A stretch of 64,000 bases of DNA from Clostridiales bacterium (GTDB lineage: Bacteria; Bacillota; Clostridia; Saccharofermentanales; Saccharofermentanaceae): NCBI GenBank assembly GCA_017509205.1, contig JAFWQF010000033.1:1-64000 (forward strand). The letters are read 5' to 3'. The notes beneath the pieces are model-generated. The model searched no databases and was not told where the DNA came from. It was given only the letters and a program-made list of their open reading frames with translations. Shown here one piece after another: positions 53,756 to 62,888 of the stretch. Both the position numbers and the translations under genes were made by a program. Positions within the stretch are counted from its first letter, which is position 1. Every line of letters begins with the position of its first letter.

Positions 53756-55111
53756 TTACTTATAACTGGATGCAGAATTCGGAAGTACCTGGCATTCGGC
53801 AATACCGTAAAGCGTAGACTGATCTTCTGAGAAGAACGCAAGAACATAGAAACCGGGTTTAAAGCTCTTGCCTTCCTTCGTCTTGAGACCGAGAGCATAG
53901 AATGTGCCGTTGGTGTTGACGATAGGCTTTGCCGTGCCGCTGATCGCAGGCTTGTCAGTCTTAACGTTGATCTTGAGGACCTCTGAAGCGGAAGCAGCAT
54001 AGTAATATGCAAAGTAGAGATTCTCCTCCATTGAATTATCGACCTGCATCTGGAAGGAAACCGCATTAGTATCCACTCCGTATGAATTCGCGGATACACG
54101 CTTGCCGTCAACATTGACCCAGGTTGCAGTAAGTACTTTTCTCGCAAAATCACTGTTGCTGAAGGCATATCCCTTTGAAGAAGAACCTGTGCCGGTCTCG
54201 GTAACAGCTACCGTAACATTGATGTCGGAAGAACAAAGAACCGCTCCGTTTTCTGCAGTGAGCGTAATCGTGTATGTTCCAGCCGCAAGATAATTCGATC
54301 TCAGTTCAGCAGAAGGATTCTGTGTAGTGCTGTAATCACACTGAACCCTGGTCTTGCTTCCAAGTTCGGCTGCATTGCTCTTAAAGACTTCTTTTCCGTC
54401 CTTGTAGACAGTATAGTACATCTTTACGCCCTTGCCCTTGAGCTTGGAAACATCAGAATTGAATTCGACAATCAGCGAAAGTCTCTTGGTATTCTTGATC
54501 GTTCCGTCAGAAGCGCCGTTCCATGTGGTCTTATCAACTACCTTGGTAAGATCCATGGCAAGAACACCGATATCTGAATCCATGAAATCAAAAATACCGA
54601 GGAAGCTTGAACCCATTAGGTTATCAAGGAGCCACTGGCCGTCCTCTTTTACAAATCTTGCTCCGTAAGTGACCTTGATCGTGTCATCGCAGTCTTTTAC
54701 GGCTTTAACGAGCTCATCGATGTCTTTATAGTCCTCACGCAGAAGAGCCTTGTAATCTGCAATCTTGAATTCTATGTCGACTGTAGCCTCTTTACCCTTT
54801 ATGGAAATAGAATCTTCAATGATCTCGGAACGGATCGTCTTACGGACTGCATCACAGAACTTCTTAGTGTTCTCATCAAGATACTCACCGTTAAGTCCCT
54901 TTCGAAGATCTTCCGCCTTTTCACTCTTCTTGCTGAGAGTTGAAAGATCCAAAAGCTTTTCGGCATCAAAATCCTCTATATTCTCGGCAACTTCCTTTGC
55001 AGCAGCCAAAACGTCCTTTTTGCTGAACATGCTGCAGCTGCAGAAAGACAATGCCATTGAAAAGATCAGAAGCACGGCTCCCGCCTTTTTTGTAATATAA
55101 CCGGTTTTCAT
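53756..55111 (-). CDS. Large lipoprotein of unknown function (451 aa)
   Basis: Signal peptide ending in FCSC gives a plausible lipobox (C at about 26). Residues 30-160 form a mixed helical domain with ADYKALLREDYKDIDELVKAVK and EDGQWLL, resembling NTF2/DUF-type extracellular domains. A β-rich second part (AAGTYTITLTAENGAVLC) and a C-terminal β domain with GFYVLAFFSEDQSTLYG follow, and the insert resembles the small lipoprotein nearby. I do not recognise a named family. Ribosome site AGGAGGG; divergent from the two-component pair, which may control it. Confidence 0.75.
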   Translation of the reverse strand: MKTGYITKKAGAVLLIFSMALSFCSCSMFSKKDVLAAAKEVAENIEDFDAEKLLDLSTLSKKSEKAEDLRKGLNGEYLDENTKKFCDAVRKTIRSEIIEDSISIKGKEATVDIEFKIADYKALLREDYKDIDELVKAVKDCDDTIKVTYGARFVKEDGQWLLDNLMGSSFLGIFDFMDSDIGVLAMDLTKVVDKTTWNGASDGTIKNTKRLSLIVEFNSDVSKLKGKGVKMYYTVYKDGKEVFKSNAAELGSKTRVQCDYSTTQNPSAELRSNYLAAGTYTITLTAENGAVLCSSDINVTVAVTETGTGSSSKGYAFSNSDFARKVLTATWVNVDGKRVSANSYGVDTNAVSFQMQVDNSMEENLYFAYYYAASASEVLKINVKTDKPAISGTAKPIVNTNGTFYALGLKTKEGKSFKPGFYVLAFFSEDQSTLYGIAECQVLPNSASSYK

Positions 55112-55182
55112 AGTCTACCCTCCTGATAACAGAGAGATTGTAATATCCGCCTGTTTAAAAAGCAATAAATGCCATATGATAA

Positions 55183-55188
55183 ATTATA
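55183..55188 (-). promoter_or_regulatory. -10 box of the large lipoprotein gene
   Basis: TATAAT on the minus strand without a clear -35, in the 146-bp divergent gap shared with the response regulator. Confidence 0.4.
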
Positions 55189-55196
55189 CATAACAT

Positions 55197-55226
55197 TTGT
55201 ATTTTGGATATAAAACAATATATAAT
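55197..55226 (+). promoter_or_regulatory. Promoter of the two-component operon
   Basis: TTGTAT and TATAAT at 18-bp spacing, about 30 bp before the response-regulator start with AAGGGA in between. Confidence 0.65.
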
Positions 55227-55257
55227 GAATGAAACTTTTATAAGGGACTACTGATCT

Positions 55258-55944
55258 ATGAACGGACAACCCAACATTCTGATTTGTGATGACGACCCCG
55301 TCGTTCACGAGTCACTCGCTTTATATCTTGACAACGATAACTTTACCCACACTGATGCCTATGACGGCAAGCAGGGTCTTGAAATGGCTCAGACCGGTGA
55401 TGCCGATCTGATACTGCTCGATGTCATGATGCCCGAGATGAGCGGTCTCGACGTATGCCGTGAAGTACGTAAGACTCTTTCCACTCCCATCATCATCCTT
55501 ACAGCAAAGGGTGAGGAGATCGACAAGATCTTAGGTCTTGAGCTCGGAGCTGACGACTATATCGTCAAGCCTTTCTCTCCCCGTGAGGTTATCGCGAGGA
55601 TCAAGGCGGTTCTCCGCAGATTCGGCGATACACAGCAGTCCTCTTCAGTCCTCAAATTCCCGGGTCTTGAGATCAACCTCGGAAACTATTCCGTCAAGGT
55701 CAGGGGCGAGACTGTTCCCTGCACACCCAAGGAAGTTGAAATCCTCTATCTCCTTGCCTCCCACCCTGGTCAGGTATACGAGAGAGAGCAGATCCTCGAA
55801 TCAGTCTGGGGATTTGATTACAGCGGTGATTACCGTACAGTTGATACGCACATTAAACGCATCAGGCAGAAGATCGCCTTTGAAGGCGCAACCTGGAGCA
55901 TCCAGACAATTTACGGCGTAGGCTATAAGTTCGAGGCAGACTGA
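55258..55944 (+). CDS. OmpR/PhoB-family response regulator
   Basis: 228 aa. Receiver domain with acidic pocket ICDDDPVVH, phosphoacceptor D55 in LILLDVMMPEMSG, ILTAKGEE and GADDYIVKPFSPREV, then a winged-helix DNA-binding domain (VDTHIKRIRQKI, IYGVGYKF). Overlaps the sensor kinase gene by an ATGA. Output genes are unknown; the divergent lipoprotein gene is the nearest candidate. Confidence 0.96.
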   Translation: MNGQPNILICDDDPVVHESLALYLDNDNFTHTDAYDGKQGLEMAQTGDADLILLDVMMPEMSGLDVCREVRKTLSTPIIILTAKGEEIDKILGLELGADDYIVKPFSPREVIARIKAVLRRFGDTQQSSSVLKFPGLEINLGNYSVKVRGETVPCTPKEVEILYLLASHPGQVYEREQILESVWGFDYSGDYRTVDTHIKRIRQKIAFEGATWSIQTIYGVGYKFEAD

Positions 55945-57752
55945 TGTTTCAGAGCACGCTGCTCAGAAGGACAATGTCACTTGTCATCATATCGCTGGTC
56001 GCTTCGGCGATCCTTGCGACCATCGCTTTTATCGTGGCCGGACGTACTGCCACCATTGAAAGCGAGACGAAAACCGCTATCAATCAGGATAACGTGTACC
56101 GTCAGATGTTCCTGCAGGAACCTGAACTTCTCGACAAAGAGGATTCCAGAGCATTTTTCTTCAAGACCTCTTATGCCACGGGCCATGATTATTTCCTCAT
56201 AGGTCCCGACGGGAAGCTCATTCAGTGCACCCCGATCGAGCACATGAACATATCCACCAACGATATCGATCACGTCAACAACACCCTTAATTTCAATGAA
56301 TTCAAGGCCGACAGCAGCGGCCTTTCCTCAAGAAGGTTCAGCACCGCTGATCCGATGAGGGAGATCATCGCGATCAGCCAGCCGGTCCTTTTCAATGGTG
56401 AGACCTGCACCCTTCTTTCACTTTCATATCTGAATGCATCAAACAGTCTCATCGTCCAGTACATCAACATTCTCGTCCTTTCGACCCTGATGGCTGCAGG
56501 AGTAATGCTCATCCCCGCTTATGCGCTCGTTGCAAGAATGGTCCTCCCTATCCAGGAAATGAACGAGATAGCAATGGAATACGCAAGCGGCAACTTCAAG
56601 GTCAGAGCTGATGAGAGCCACAAAGGTGAGATCGGTGAGCTCGGTGCCTCGTTCAACTATCTGGCAGATCAGCTTTCCAAGACATTCAACGACCTTACGA
56701 TCGAAAAGAACCGCCTCCAGGAGATCTTCGACGTCATTTCAGACGGTATCGTCGTGGTCGATGCGGAATCCAACCCCGTTACCACGAATGAAGCGATCAA
56801 GACACTCTTCAACAGAGCCGAAAAGAACAATATGTTCACTGAACATCTTCAGCTCATCCCGTTCGAAGAAGTCTGGCAGGATTTTGAAGACTGCATCATG
56901 ACCGGTGAGACAAAGACCCGCATGATCGAAGACCGCAGCTATGCTTACCAGTCGACCATCATCCCGAAATACGATTCAGAGGACAAAGACCGCATCATCG
57001 GAGCCACGGGATTCTTCCGTGATATCTACGAAGCCCAGAAGAACGAGCATTTCAGACAGGATTACGTTGCAAACATCTCACACGAGCTCCGTACCCCTCT
57101 TCAGACGCTCAGAGGTCTCATCGAACCTCTTTCCGACGGCATGGTAAAGAAAGAAGAAGACCGCCAGCGTTACTACGGCATCATCTTAAACGAGACGATG
57201 CGTCTTTCCAGACTCATCGACGACATGTTGGAGCTTTCAAAGCTTCAGTCACGCACGCTTGCATTCAAGACATTCCCGTTTGACGTCAACAAGCTCATCA
57301 ACAGCATCGAGATAAGGTTCGGACCCATAATGGCCGAGGCAGGAATCAAGTTCTCCGTACAGAATACTTACGGCAACCTCCCTACCGTCAACGGCAACCC
57401 AGACCGTGTTGAGCAGATCCTGGTCATTCTTTTGGACAATGCGAAGAAGTACACTCCGCGCGGAAAATCGATCACCATCATCACTGACTATATCGAGAAC
57501 GAGAAAAAGGTTTATATTTCCGTCGCTGATACCGGCCAGGGCATCCATGAGTATGACATTGACCATATCTTCGACAGATTCTTCAAGGCTGACCGTGCAA
57601 GAGGGAAGAAAGGCTCAGGCCTCGGCCTTTCCATTGCAAAAGAGCTCCTCACCTACATGGGCGAGACCATAAAGGTTACAAGCAAATACGAGGAAGGCTC
57701 CACATTCACCTTCACCCTTTCAAAGGCGGAAAACATCGATGTCTGGGACTGA
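55944..57752 (+). CDS. Membrane sensor histidine kinase
   Basis: 602 aa: TM1 about 11-33, extracytoplasmic domain to about 170, TM2 about 172-196, HAMP (197-245), PAS (about 255-360), HisKA with H380 in VANISHELRTPLQTL, and HATPase_c with the N-box (ILLDNAKKYTPRG), DTGQGI and GSGLGLSIAKEL. PhoR/WalK-like layout; the sensed signal is unknown. Next gene rluF-like starts 14 bp inside its end. Confidence 0.95.
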   Translation: MFQSTLLRRTMSLVIISLVASAILATIAFIVAGRTATIESETKTAINQDNVYRQMFLQEPELLDKEDSRAFFFKTSYATGHDYFLIGPDGKLIQCTPIEHMNISTNDIDHVNNTLNFNEFKADSSGLSSRRFSTADPMREIIAISQPVLFNGETCTLLSLSYLNASNSLIVQYINILVLSTLMAAGVMLIPAYALVARMVLPIQEMNEIAMEYASGNFKVRADESHKGEIGELGASFNYLADQLSKTFNDLTIEKNRLQEIFDVISDGIVVVDAESNPVTTNEAIKTLFNRAEKNNMFTEHLQLIPFEEVWQDFEDCIMTGETKTRMIEDRSYAYQSTIIPKYDSEDKDRIIGATGFFRDIYEAQKNEHFRQDYVANISHELRTPLQTLRGLIEPLSDGMVKKEEDRQRYYGIILNETMRLSRLIDDMLELSKLQSRTLAFKTFPFDVNKLINSIEIRFGPIMAEAGIKFSVQNTYGNLPTVNGNPDRVEQILVILLDNAKKYTPRGKSITIITDYIENEKKVYISVADTGQGIHEYDIDHIFDRFFKADRARGKKGSGLGLSIAKELLTYMGETIKVTSKYEEGSTFTFTLSKAENIDVWD

Positions 57753-58467
57753 CCCTGAGAAGTCCTCATCTGAAGGAATAAGGCTCAACAAGTACATTGC
57801 ATCATCGGGAACATGCTCGAGACGTGAGGCCGACAAACTGATCGAATCAGGAAAGGTCTCTGTTAACGGCGTTACCGCCGATCTCGGCACACGCGTTTTC
57901 GAAGGAGACACCGTTGAGATCGAAGGCAGATCCATAGTTCCAGAAGACTCTATGATCTACATCGCCTTCAACAAGCCTCTGGGCATCACATGCACCACTG
58001 ACAGAAGAGATCCTTCAAACATAATAGACTACATAAACTTCAGCGAGCGCATCTTCCCCATTGGGCGTCTGGACAAGAACTCGTCGGGACTGATATTGCT
58101 TACCAACAACGGCGACATAGTAAACAAGCTTCTGAGGTCCGAGAACGGCCACGAAAAAGAGTACGTTGTGACCATAGACCGTCCTTACGACAAGGATTTC
58201 ATTAAGAACATGTCTAATGGCGTGCCCGTATTGGGCCGCATGACGCTCCCTGCCAAGGTTATCCCCGTTAACGATAAGAAATTCAAGATCATACTGAAAC
58301 AGGGCATGAACCGCCAGATAAGGCGCATGTGCGAATACCTGGGATACAAAGTCACACGCCTTAAGAGGATCAGGTTCATGAACATTAAGCTCGGTGAACT
58401 CGAAACCGGAAAATGGCGCTATCTCACCGCAAAAGAAAAACAGGAACTCCTTAAGGACGCAAATTAA
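57739..58467 (+). CDS. RsuA/RluF-type rRNA pseudouridine synthase with S4 domain
   Basis: 242 aa: S4 RNA-binding domain (RLNKYIASSGTCSRREADKL) then the catalytic domain with Asp in PIGRLDKNSSGLILLTNNGD, and KQGMNRQIRRMCEYLG. The HEKEYVVTID block recalls RluF more than RluB. Targets 23S rRNA presumably. Ribosome site AAAGGCGG nine bases before ATG. Confidence 0.93.
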   Translation: MSGTDPEKSSSEGIRLNKYIASSGTCSRREADKLIESGKVSVNGVTADLGTRVFEGDTVEIEGRSIVPEDSMIYIAFNKPLGITCTTDRRDPSNIIDYINFSERIFPIGRLDKNSSGLILLTNNGDIVNKLLRSENGHEKEYVVTIDRPYDKDFIKNMSNGVPVLGRMTLPAKVIPVNDKKFKIILKQGMNRQIRRMCEYLGYKVTRLKRIRFMNIKLGELETGKWRYLTAKEKQELLKDAN

Positions 58468-58468
58468 A

Positions 58469-58500
58469 GGGCTGTATCACTGCAGCCCGCATTGCTTTTT
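58469..58500 (+). terminator. Terminator of the two-component/rluF operon
   Basis: 8-bp stem (GGGCTG plus wobble pairs / CAGCCC) with TCAC loop; a T5 run follows after a 10-nt gap. Confidence 0.6.
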
Positions 58501-58515
58501 CGGATCAACCGGGGA

Positions 58516-59196
58516 TTACTCTTCAGAACCCTCTTCCTTATCGCCGTTCCTTGCTTCTTCGATGATCTTGTCGATGTCAGCCTCTTCAGCATCTTCCTTG
58601 TCATCAACGTTCTTCTCATAGTAGAACTTGACCTTATCCTTGCTGTTGCGTGCGCCGTAAGCGTCAGCGATTGCAAAGCAGTCAGCCTTGAGCTTTTCGA
58701 AGTCTTCCTTGGACTCGAGGTCAGCGATCGATGTCTGATAGCAAGCATCCTCGAAAACGTCATCAAGAACGAGGTAAGCGTTGCCGCCCTTCTTGAAGTT
58801 CTTGTCAATGAGAGCTTCTGCCTGATCGGGAGCGCCGTCTCTTGCATCGAAGTTCTCAAAAGGGATCTCAATCTTGCTGTAACGGTATCTGAGAACGATG
58901 TTCTTGTTGTTGTAGTCAACAGCAACTCTGAACTTTGCAACCAGGAATGTCTGGCAGAAAACGAGTACGAAGCAGAGCGCGAGAACTATGCCTACACCGC
59001 CGAGTGCGATCATGACCACACCGTTCTTCGCATTGATGAAACCGAATACCGCAAGAGCTGCACTGAGAGCGAACATAACGAGTGATACGACCCTGTTCCT
59101 CGTGATCTTGCCGGGGTTGCCTGCATAGCAGTGAACTCCGTCCTTCGGCAGTTTTGCGATCAGTTCCTTGTTCTGAAAAGCCTCAACATTATCCAT
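58516..59196 (-). CDS. Two-TM membrane protein of unknown function
   Basis: 226 aa: N-terminal cytoplasmic segment, two TM helices (VVSLVMFALSAALAVFGFI and VVMIALGGVGIVLALCFVLVF), then a soluble part with β strands (FRVAVDYNNKNIVLRYRYSKIEIPF) and an acidic tail (DDKEDAEEADIDKIIEEARNG). Not a family I recognise; the post-TM part is compatible with a PH-like fold. 12 bp downstream of valS. Confidence 0.75.
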   Translation of the reverse strand: MDNVEAFQNKELIAKLPKDGVHCYAGNPGKITRNRVVSLVMFALSAALAVFGFINAKNGVVMIALGGVGIVLALCFVLVFCQTFLVAKFRVAVDYNNKNIVLRYRYSKIEIPFENFDARDGAPDQAEALIDKNFKKGGNAYLVLDDVFEDACYQTSIADLESKEDFEKLKADCFAIADAYGARNSKDKVKFYYEKNVDDKEDAEEADIDKIIEEARNGDKEEGSEE

Positions 59197-59208
59197 TCTT
59201 CTTCCTCC

Positions 59209-61863
59209 TTATTTGCTCAGAATCGCGATTCTGTCGACAATACTCTTATGCATTTCCTCGTACTTAACGAGCTTTGCCCTCTCCTGATCAACGACTGCAG
59301 CCGGAGCTCTTGAAACGAATGACTCGTTTGCGAGCTTGCCACTGACACGTGCTATCTCACCTTCAAGGCGCTCCTTCTCTTTTCCGAGACGCTCAAGCTC
59401 CTTGCTGATATCGATAAGGTCCTCGAGCGGCAGATAGATCTCTCCGCCCTTGAACATTGCCGCAACTGCGGTTGAAGGGATACCCTCCTTGTCCTTCCTT
59501 GTCTCAAGTCCGCTTACGGAAGCAAGTCTTGCAAGGAAGCCCTCACCGTTTACAAACATCGCAGCAGTCTTGTCGGAAGGTGTAACGACGATGATGTGAG
59601 CCTTTCTGGAAGGCGCAACGTCCATGTCCTTTCTGACTGCACGGATTCCTCTGATGGCATCCATCAGTGTCTCCATCATTTCTGCTTCATCAGGTGAAGC
59701 AGGGATCTTGTCAGCATCAGGCCAGTCGGAGATCATGATGGATTCGGACTTGCCGTCGAGAACGAGGTTGGAATAAACCTCCTCCGTGATGAACGGCATG
59801 AACGGATGCAGGAGCTGCATTGATACGCTGAGAACGTAGTTGAGCAGATAACGTGCCTCAAGTGCCGTCGGGCAGTTCTCGTCGAACAGTCTGCTCTTGC
59901 AGATCTCGATATACCAGTCGCAGAAGTTATCCCAGATGAAATCAACGATCTTGGAAAGCGCAACACCGAAATCGTAGTTATCGATATTCGTTGTTGCCTC
60001 AGCGACAACGTTATGAAGCTTTGTAAGGATCCACTTGTCTTCAAGCGTGTACTTCGCAGGATCAAGGCCGGAGTAATCGATCTCGTCAGGCATGTTCATG
60101 ATGACGAATCTCATTGCGTTCCAGATCTTATTGGAAAGATTTCTTCCCATGATGATCTTGTCTTCCTGGAATCTCTGGTCGTTGCCCGGAGCATTACCTG
60201 TGACAAGCGCGAATCTGAGCGCATCAGCACCGTGAGTGTCGATGATCTCGAGAGGATCGATTCCGTTGCCCAATGACTTACTCATCTTACGGCCCTGTGA
60301 ATCTCTTACGAGACCGTGGATAAGGACATCCTTGAAAGGAACCTGATCCATGTGAGCCATACCTGCAACCATCATCCTGGATACCCAGAATGTGATGATG
60401 TCGTAACCCGTAACGAGTGTATCCGTAGGATAGAAACGCTCAAGGTCTTCAGTCTTATTAGGCCAGCCGAGTGTTGAGAAAGGCCAAAGCGCTGACGAGA
60501 ACCATGTATCGAGCGTATCGGGATCCTGACGCATTGCCTTGCCGCACTTAGGGCAGACAGCGGAAGATTCCTTTGTAACTACGATCTCGCCGCAGTCATC
60601 GCAGTAGAACGCAGGGATCCTGTGACCCCACCAAAGCTGTCTGGAGATGCACCAGTCGCGGATATCTTCCATCCAGTTGTAGTAGTTCTTGGAGAATCTC
60701 TCGGGAACGAATCTTGTTCTGCCGTCTCTTACTGCCTCGATTGCAGGCTTTGCAAGAGTCTCCATCTTAACGAACCACTGGAGTGATACCCTCGGCTCGA
60801 TGGTCGTGCCGCAGCGGTAGCATGTACCGACGTTGTGTGTGTAGTCTTCGATCTCAATGAGGAATCCGCCCTCCTGAAGATCCTTAACGATGGCTTCTCT
60901 TGCCTCGTATCTGTCCATGCCTGCATACTTCGGATAGTCCTCAGTGATCTTGGCATCTTCAGTAAGAACAGTGATGACCTCAAGGTTATGTCTGAGGCCT
61001 ACTTCGAAGTCGTTGGGATCGTGACCGGGAGTGATCTTAACCGCACCGGTACCAAACTCGATATCAACGTAGTCGTCTGCAACAACGGGAATCTTACGTC
61101 CTACGAGAGGCAGAACGAGCATCTTGCCGATAACATCCTTATATCGCTCATCCTTGGGGTTAACGGCAACTGCAGTATCGCCCAGGAGTGTCTCAGGTCT
61201 TGTTGTTGCGAGATTGATGTATCCGGATCCGTCCTCGAAAGGATATCTGATATGCCAGAAATGACCGGGCTGTTCCTCATATTCAACCTCTGCATTGGAG
61301 ATCGATGTAAGGCAGTGAGGGCACCAGTTGATGATGCGCTCGCCTCTGTAGATGAGGCCCTGGTTGTAGTACTTTACGAATACTTCCTTAACTGCGTCAG
61401 AGCATCCCTCATCCATCGTGAAACGCTCTCTTGACCAGTCACATGAAGAACCCATCTTCTTGAGCTGCTCGACGATACGTCCGCCGTACTGCTCTTTCCA
61501 TGCCCATGCTCTCTCAAGGAACTTCTCTCTGCCGATGTCTTCCTTGAAGATGCCTTCTTTGCGCATCTCAGCAACGATCCTTGCTTCGGTAGCAATGGAT
61601 GCGTGGTCTGTACCGGGAAGCCAGAGAGCAGCGTAACCTGCCATTCTCTTATATCTCGTCAGGATGTCCTGAAGAGTGTTATCAAGGGCATGGCCCATGT
61701 GAAGCTGACCCGTGATGTTCGGCGGGGGCATTACAATGGAAAATCTCTTCTTGGATCTGTCTTCTGAAGGCTTGAAATAGCCTTTTTCCGTCCAATTCTT
61801 GTAAAGCTTGGGTTCCTCCTCATTCGGATTGAAGGTCTTGCTTATGCCGTCAATTCTAGCCAT
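59209..61863 (-). CDS. valS: Valyl-tRNA synthetase
   Basis: 884-aa class I synthetase. HMGH at 55-58 in PPPNITGQLHMGHAL, editing-domain blocks NLATTRPETLLGDTAV, KMSKS in GRKMSKSLGNGIDP, and a C-terminal coiled coil (ISKELERLGKEKERLEGEIARV). Only 30 bp from the ROK kinase upstream, so no T-box leader fits. Confidence 0.98.
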   Translation of the reverse strand: MARIDGISKTFNPNEEEPKLYKNWTEKGYFKPSEDRSKKRFSIVMPPPNITGQLHMGHALDNTLQDILTRYKRMAGYAALWLPGTDHASIATEARIVAEMRKEGIFKEDIGREKFLERAWAWKEQYGGRIVEQLKKMGSSCDWSRERFTMDEGCSDAVKEVFVKYYNQGLIYRGERIINWCPHCLTSISNAEVEYEEQPGHFWHIRYPFEDGSGYINLATTRPETLLGDTAVAVNPKDERYKDVIGKMLVLPLVGRKIPVVADDYVDIEFGTGAVKITPGHDPNDFEVGLRHNLEVITVLTEDAKITEDYPKYAGMDRYEAREAIVKDLQEGGFLIEIEDYTHNVGTCYRCGTTIEPRVSLQWFVKMETLAKPAIEAVRDGRTRFVPERFSKNYYNWMEDIRDWCISRQLWWGHRIPAFYCDDCGEIVVTKESSAVCPKCGKAMRQDPDTLDTWFSSALWPFSTLGWPNKTEDLERFYPTDTLVTGYDIITFWVSRMMVAGMAHMDQVPFKDVLIHGLVRDSQGRKMSKSLGNGIDPLEIIDTHGADALRFALVTGNAPGNDQRFQEDKIIMGRNLSNKIWNAMRFVIMNMPDEIDYSGLDPAKYTLEDKWILTKLHNVVAEATTNIDNYDFGVALSKIVDFIWDNFCDWYIEICKSRLFDENCPTALEARYLLNYVLSVSMQLLHPFMPFITEEVYSNLVLDGKSESIMISDWPDADKIPASPDEAEMMETLMDAIRGIRAVRKDMDVAPSRKAHIIVVTPSDKTAAMFVNGEGFLARLASVSGLETRKDKEGIPSTAVAAMFKGGEIYLPLEDLIDISKELERLGKEKERLEGEIARVSGKLANESFVSRAPAAVVDQERAKLVKYEEMHKSIVDRIAILSK

Positions 61864-61893
61864 CTGTTTTTATGTTCCTCTTTTCGATATTGA

Positions 61894-62850
61894 TTACTTC
61901 TTGATCATTGAAAGTGCGCCGTAAAGGATGGAATCATCACCCAGCGCAGCCTTCTTGAAAACAACGGTCTCCCTTATGGAAGGCATGCAGTATCTGTCGA
62001 CTTCAGAAAGGATCTTCTGCAGGAAGACATCGCCTACTGCTTCGATTACGCCGCCGCCGTACACAACGATCTCAGGGCTGAACGTATTGACCAGGTTGCC
62101 TGATGCGATCGCCAGATAGTGGCAGGCGCGGTTGACTGCTTCAGTCGCAACGGGATCGTTGCTGTTAAGTGCAGCCTTAAGGAGCTTGGACTTGAAAACG
62201 CCGTCCTGTACAGCCTCAGCCATTGCAGACTTTCTGCCTCTGGCTACCTGCTGTCTGATATAAGCGCTCATGCCCTGCTTGCTCGAAAATGCTTCAAGGC
62301 AGCCTCTCTGTCCGCAGTTGCACATAGGTCCCTCAGGATCGAGGATCATGTGACCGTACTCTGCAGCCTTGAACTTGTTGCCTGTGTAAAGCTCACCGTT
62401 AAGGATGAGTCCGCCGCCCATGCCTGTGCCTACGAAAAGTCCGACGACATTGTCGTAGCCCTTGGCAGCACCGAACTTGTATTCGCCCAAAACGCCTACG
62501 TTAACGTCGTTTCCGATATAGAAAGGAACGCCGAATTCGTCCTCGATGGGCTTCCTGATGTTATAGTTCTTCCAGGGAAGATTGGGTGAGAAAAGAACGA
62601 TGCCGCTGTCCTGGTTGATAACGCCCGGAGCGCCTGCGGCGATGGCATGGATCTGGCTCTTCTTGATGCCTGAACCGTCAAGCAGGTCTTTAACGACGCT
62701 GATGATGAGGTCTTCGATGTTCTGTGAAGAATCACCGCCGGACTTGGTCTTCTTCTTCATGCGGTAGACTATTTCACGCTTGGAATTGAAGATCGCGCCG
62801 AGAACCTTGGTGCCGCCGATATCGAGACAAAGATTATAAGATTCTGCCAT
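61894..62850 (-). CDS. ROK-family sugar kinase (probable glucokinase)
   Basis: 318 aa. ATP-binding DIGGTKVLGAIF, DVNVGVLGEYKFG with the catalytic Asp, GTGMGGGLI, and ROK zinc motif CNCGQRGCLEAF. Glucokinase is the usual role of such sequences, but substrate is not proven. Lies between clpX and valS. Confidence 0.9.
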   Translation of the reverse strand: MAESYNLCLDIGGTKVLGAIFNSKREIVYRMKKKTKSGGDSSQNIEDLIISVVKDLLDGSGIKKSQIHAIAAGAPGVINQDSGIVLFSPNLPWKNYNIRKPIEDEFGVPFYIGNDVNVGVLGEYKFGAAKGYDNVVGLFVGTGMGGGLILNGELYTGNKFKAAEYGHMILDPEGPMCNCGQRGCLEAFSSKQGMSAYIRQQVARGRKSAMAEAVQDGVFKSKLLKAALNSNDPVATEAVNRACHYLAIASGNLVNTFSPEIVVYGGGVIEAVGDVFLQKILSEVDRYCMPSIRETVVFKKAALGDDSILYGALSMIKK

Positions 62851-62888
62851 TGTTTTTCTCCCCTCTGTAGTAATTGTTCCTTAAGTTA

